Shown piece by piece: positions 62,417 through 64,000 of a DNA stretch of 64,000 nucleotides. The translations under genes and the position numbers were made by a program. Location: NCBI GenBank assembly GCA_027658995.1, contig JAQDQK010000012.1:1-64000 (forward strand), in the 5' to 3' direction. Under the pieces are notes generated by a model, which was given only the letters and a program-made list of their open reading frames with translations, was not told the DNA's origin and ran no database searches. Position 1 is the first letter of the stretch. The number at the start of each line of letters is the position of its first letter. This DNA comes from Propionibacteriaceae bacterium AM104-82 (lineage in GTDB: Bacteria > Actinomycetota > Actinomycetes > Propionibacteriales > Propionibacteriaceae).

Positions 62417-63289
62417 CTAGAGCGTGACGAGGTGCCGGTCGGCGACCGCGATCGAGACCCGCTGGCCCCAACTGAGGATCAGCCGGTCGTCCTCGATGCC
62501 GTCGCCGAAGGCGATCAGCGAGTCGGACTCGACCACGAGGCTCAGATCCTCGCCGGGCGCGAGCAGGCCGGCCGTCAGGCTCACGCCGGTGTTCGGGGAG
62601 GGCCACGCCTCACGCACGAACCAGGCCAGCCCCTCCTCGGACGGGGCGGGGAGCGGCAACTGGGGCGCCGCGACCCGCTGGATCGAGGCGCACCAGCCGG
62701 TCGCGCCGGTCCCGGTGCCGACGATCAGCCCGGAGGACGACTGCCGTTCGCCCTCCCCTGCCACCTCGAGGCGGTAGCGCGCCGACTGGTGCGTCGGCTG
62801 CCCCACGAAGATCTCGTTGAGCGCCGTCAACTCCTGGCCGTCGTCGGTGCGGACGCTGACCATGGCGCGCCGCGTCACGGGCGCCTTGCCGCGGCCTGCG
62901 AGCAGCGCCGCGACCTCGGAGGCGCGGTGCGGGACCAGGATGCCCGCGTAGCCGCCGGGGTTCACGCCGATCACTGGCTGGCCGTTCAGGTACTTGGCGA
63001 CGTTGGCGACGAGTCCGTCCTGGCCGACCACCACGACGATGTCCTCCGGCCCGAACACGAACCGCGACACGTCTGAGCGTTCGACCTCCGCGCGACGCCA
63101 GTCCGCGGGGATCGCCGCGGCCACCGTCGCCCTCGCCGCCGCGAGGGCCGCGTGCTGGGCGTCGACGTCGTCGAGGCTGCGGCCGCGCGTCGTCAGGAAG
63201 AACGCAGCCTGCCCCCTGGTGCCGTGCCTGGCCAGTAGCTCGTCGTACTCGGTCGCCCGATGCACCACGACGACCCGTGGGCTGGTCAT
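62417..63289 (-). CDS. NAD kinase-like protein with altered GGDG motif
   Basis: A 290-residue protein of the NAD kinase fold. The motif usually GGDGT reads GQDGLVANVAKYL (the Asp kept, second Gly replaced by Gln), followed by IGVNPGGYAGILVP, ALNEIFVGQ and SSGLIVGTGTGATGW where NAD kinases have ALNEV and DGLIVSTPTGSTAY. So the conserved Asp and the NE and GLIV elements survive but the substrate-contact residues differ. It may phosphorylate a different nucleotide or lipid, or bind NAD without catalysis. The start overlaps the stop of the upstream SPFH gene by 4 bp (ATGA), linking the two. Confidence 0.75.
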   Translation of the reverse strand: MTSPRVVVVHRATEYDELLARHGTRGQAAFFLTTRGRSLDDVDAQHAALAAARATVAAAIPADWRRAEVERSDVSRFVFGPEDIVVVVGQDGLVANVAKYLNGQPVIGVNPGGYAGILVPHRASEVAALLAGRGKAPVTRRAMVSVRTDDGQELTALNEIFVGQPTHQSARYRLEVAGEGERQSSSGLIVGTGTGATGWCASIQRVAAPQLPLPAPSEEGLAWFVREAWPSPNTGVSLTAGLLAPGEDLSLVVESDSLIAFGDGIEDDRLILSWGQRVSIAVADRHLVTL

Positions 63290-64000
63290 GCCGCCTCATC
63301 CCCCGCGCCGCCGGTGCCGCCGGTGAGCTTGCCGAGCAGTCCGGTCAGCAGGTCGGGCGTGAGCACCAACTGCTCGACGCTCGGCAGGTTGGCCGCCAAC
63401 TCGCGCAGCGCGAGCGCAAGCATCACGTCGCGGCCCGCGTCGCGGTAGGCGTCCAGCTTGGCCGCCTCGGCGTCGGCCTCGGCCTGGCCGAGCAGCCGGG
63501 TCGCGTCGGCCCTTGTCTCCGAGAGGGTCGCGGCCCTGCTGGCCTCCGCCTTGACGCGCACGGCGTCGGCCTGCGCGGCGTCCTCCGCCTCGCGCCGCGA
63601 GTTGGCGCCCTTCTGGGCGATCAACTGCTCCTGCCGCTTGGCGAGCGAGATCTGGTTGGCCAGTTCGTTCTCGCCGATCGCGGCCTCCCGCTCGACGGCG
63701 AGGGCGCGCCGCTCGAAGGTGGCCTTGTCCGCGTCCTGCTGGACGCGCTCCCGGGCGGGGGTCTGCAGCGCCCGCTCGACGTCCGCGTCGGTCCGCAGCA
63801 TCGACAGCCGCGTCCCGACGACCTCGACGCCGATCGCGGCGAGCCTCGGGTCGGAGTGCATCAGAAAGTTGGCCTCCTCCGCGAGTTGGACGATGTCGCG
63901 GGCCAGCAGTTCGCCGAGCGTCATCCCGGTCAGCGCGCTGGTGACGGCGGCGGTGGCCGCGCTGTGGATCATCGCGCCGACCGTCTCGAGCGGATCCTCG
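63286..64000 (-). CDS. SPFH/band-7 domain protein, partial (N-terminus outside window)
   Basis: The last 237 residues of a band-7/SPFH (flotillin-like) protein; the frame is open to the window edge, so the start is missing. Visible are the end of the SPFH domain (LAAIGVEVVGTRLSMLRTDAD) and a long Ala/Glu/Arg-rich coiled coil (residues RALAVEREAAIGENELANQI then KRQEQLIAQKG), ending in a Gly-rich tail (KLTGGTGGAGDEAA). Membrane-microdomain scaffolding is the usual role; this one lacks a visible membrane anchor in the window. It overlaps the NAD kinase-like gene by 4 bp, so the two are expected to be co-expressed. Confidence 0.85.
   Translation of the reverse strand, partial: EDPLETVGAMIHSAATAAVTSALTGMTLGELLARDIVQLAEEANFLMHSDPRLAAIGVEVVGTRLSMLRTDADVERALQTPARERVQQDADKATFERRALAVEREAAIGENELANQISLAKRQEQLIAQKGANSRREAEDAAQADAVRVKAEASRAATLSETRADATRLLGQAEADAEAAKLDAYRDAGRDVMLALALRELAANLPSVEQLVLTPDLLTGLLGKLTGGTGGAGDEAA

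Overview
The window is high-GC actinobacterial chromosome, most likely from the Propionibacteriaceae (a Tessaracoccus/Propioniciclava-like organism is my best guess; no rRNA gene is present to settle it). The pointers are a two-subunit methylmalonyl-CoA mutase (mutA-mutB), a mycothiol-type MshA/MshB protein, a class E sortase fold, an HspR-type HAIR operator in front of clpB, the small actinobacterial families DUF5302 and DUF1707, and strong G/C third-position bias. Genes are dense, with many 1-4 bp stop/start overlaps and no stretch over 300 bp without a gene. The longest spacers are 4291-4569 (regulatory region) and 10368-10666 (repeats).

Layout. 1-2150: a less GC-rich three-gene block (ImmA/IrrE protease, MazF-like/HTH protein, small ORF) ending at a tRNA-Leu(CAG) gene; it looks acquired. 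2375-5274: gluconate module (gntK, gntP, divergent FadR-type gntR). 5284-8406: fused MshA-MshB mycothiol enzyme, a histidine phosphatase, a DUF6328 membrane protein. 8408-12179: xylulokinase, a hypothetical gene, a cluster of REP-like repeats, a VOC protein, a FolP2-like protein. 12315-16424: mutA-mutB and a strong terminator. 16499-25951: housekeeping and envelope genes (two lipoproteins, LLM oxidoreductase, class II aldolase, SPOUT methyltransferase, YceI, DedA, LemA, pyrE), including a sortase that has lost its catalytic His and Cys. 26015-29720: MATE pump, DUF1772 protein with divergent TetR regulator, PQQ-type sugar dehydrogenase lipoprotein. 29882-33581: a 1204-residue HTH/STAND NTPase/beta-propeller protein behind three copies of an 8-bp palindrome. 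33671-37388: small genes and clpB with its HAIR promoter. 37471-42756: a two-component system divergent from itself, with an ABC exporter; the kinase is an internal duplication with a dead first half. 42777-45478: MmcQ-like gene, tdh and kbl (threonine to glycine). 45504-51256: alpha-L-fucosidase, sugar ABC transporter and ROK regulator. 51427-54063: DUF2277, MgtC, GH20 hexosaminidase. 54236-57330: TPP riboswitch with thiM-thiE-thiD-tenA. 57413-62323: glycogen phosphorylase convergent with a GH13 trehalose-synthase-like enzyme. 62417-64000: NAD-kinase-like protein and a band-7/SPFH protein that runs off the window.

As a whole this is a carbohydrate-fermenting, propionate-type actinobacterium: gluconate, xylulose, fucosylated glycans and hexosaminides enter central metabolism, glycogen/trehalose are handled at 57-62 kb, and MutAB links succinyl-CoA and methylmalonyl-CoA. 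The observations I rate highest are the MshA-MshB fusion with an adjacent phosphatase (candidate for the unassigned mycothiol phosphatase), the MazF-like/HTH plus ImmA-protease cassette at the tRNA, the catalytically dead sortase, and the duplicated histidine kinase.
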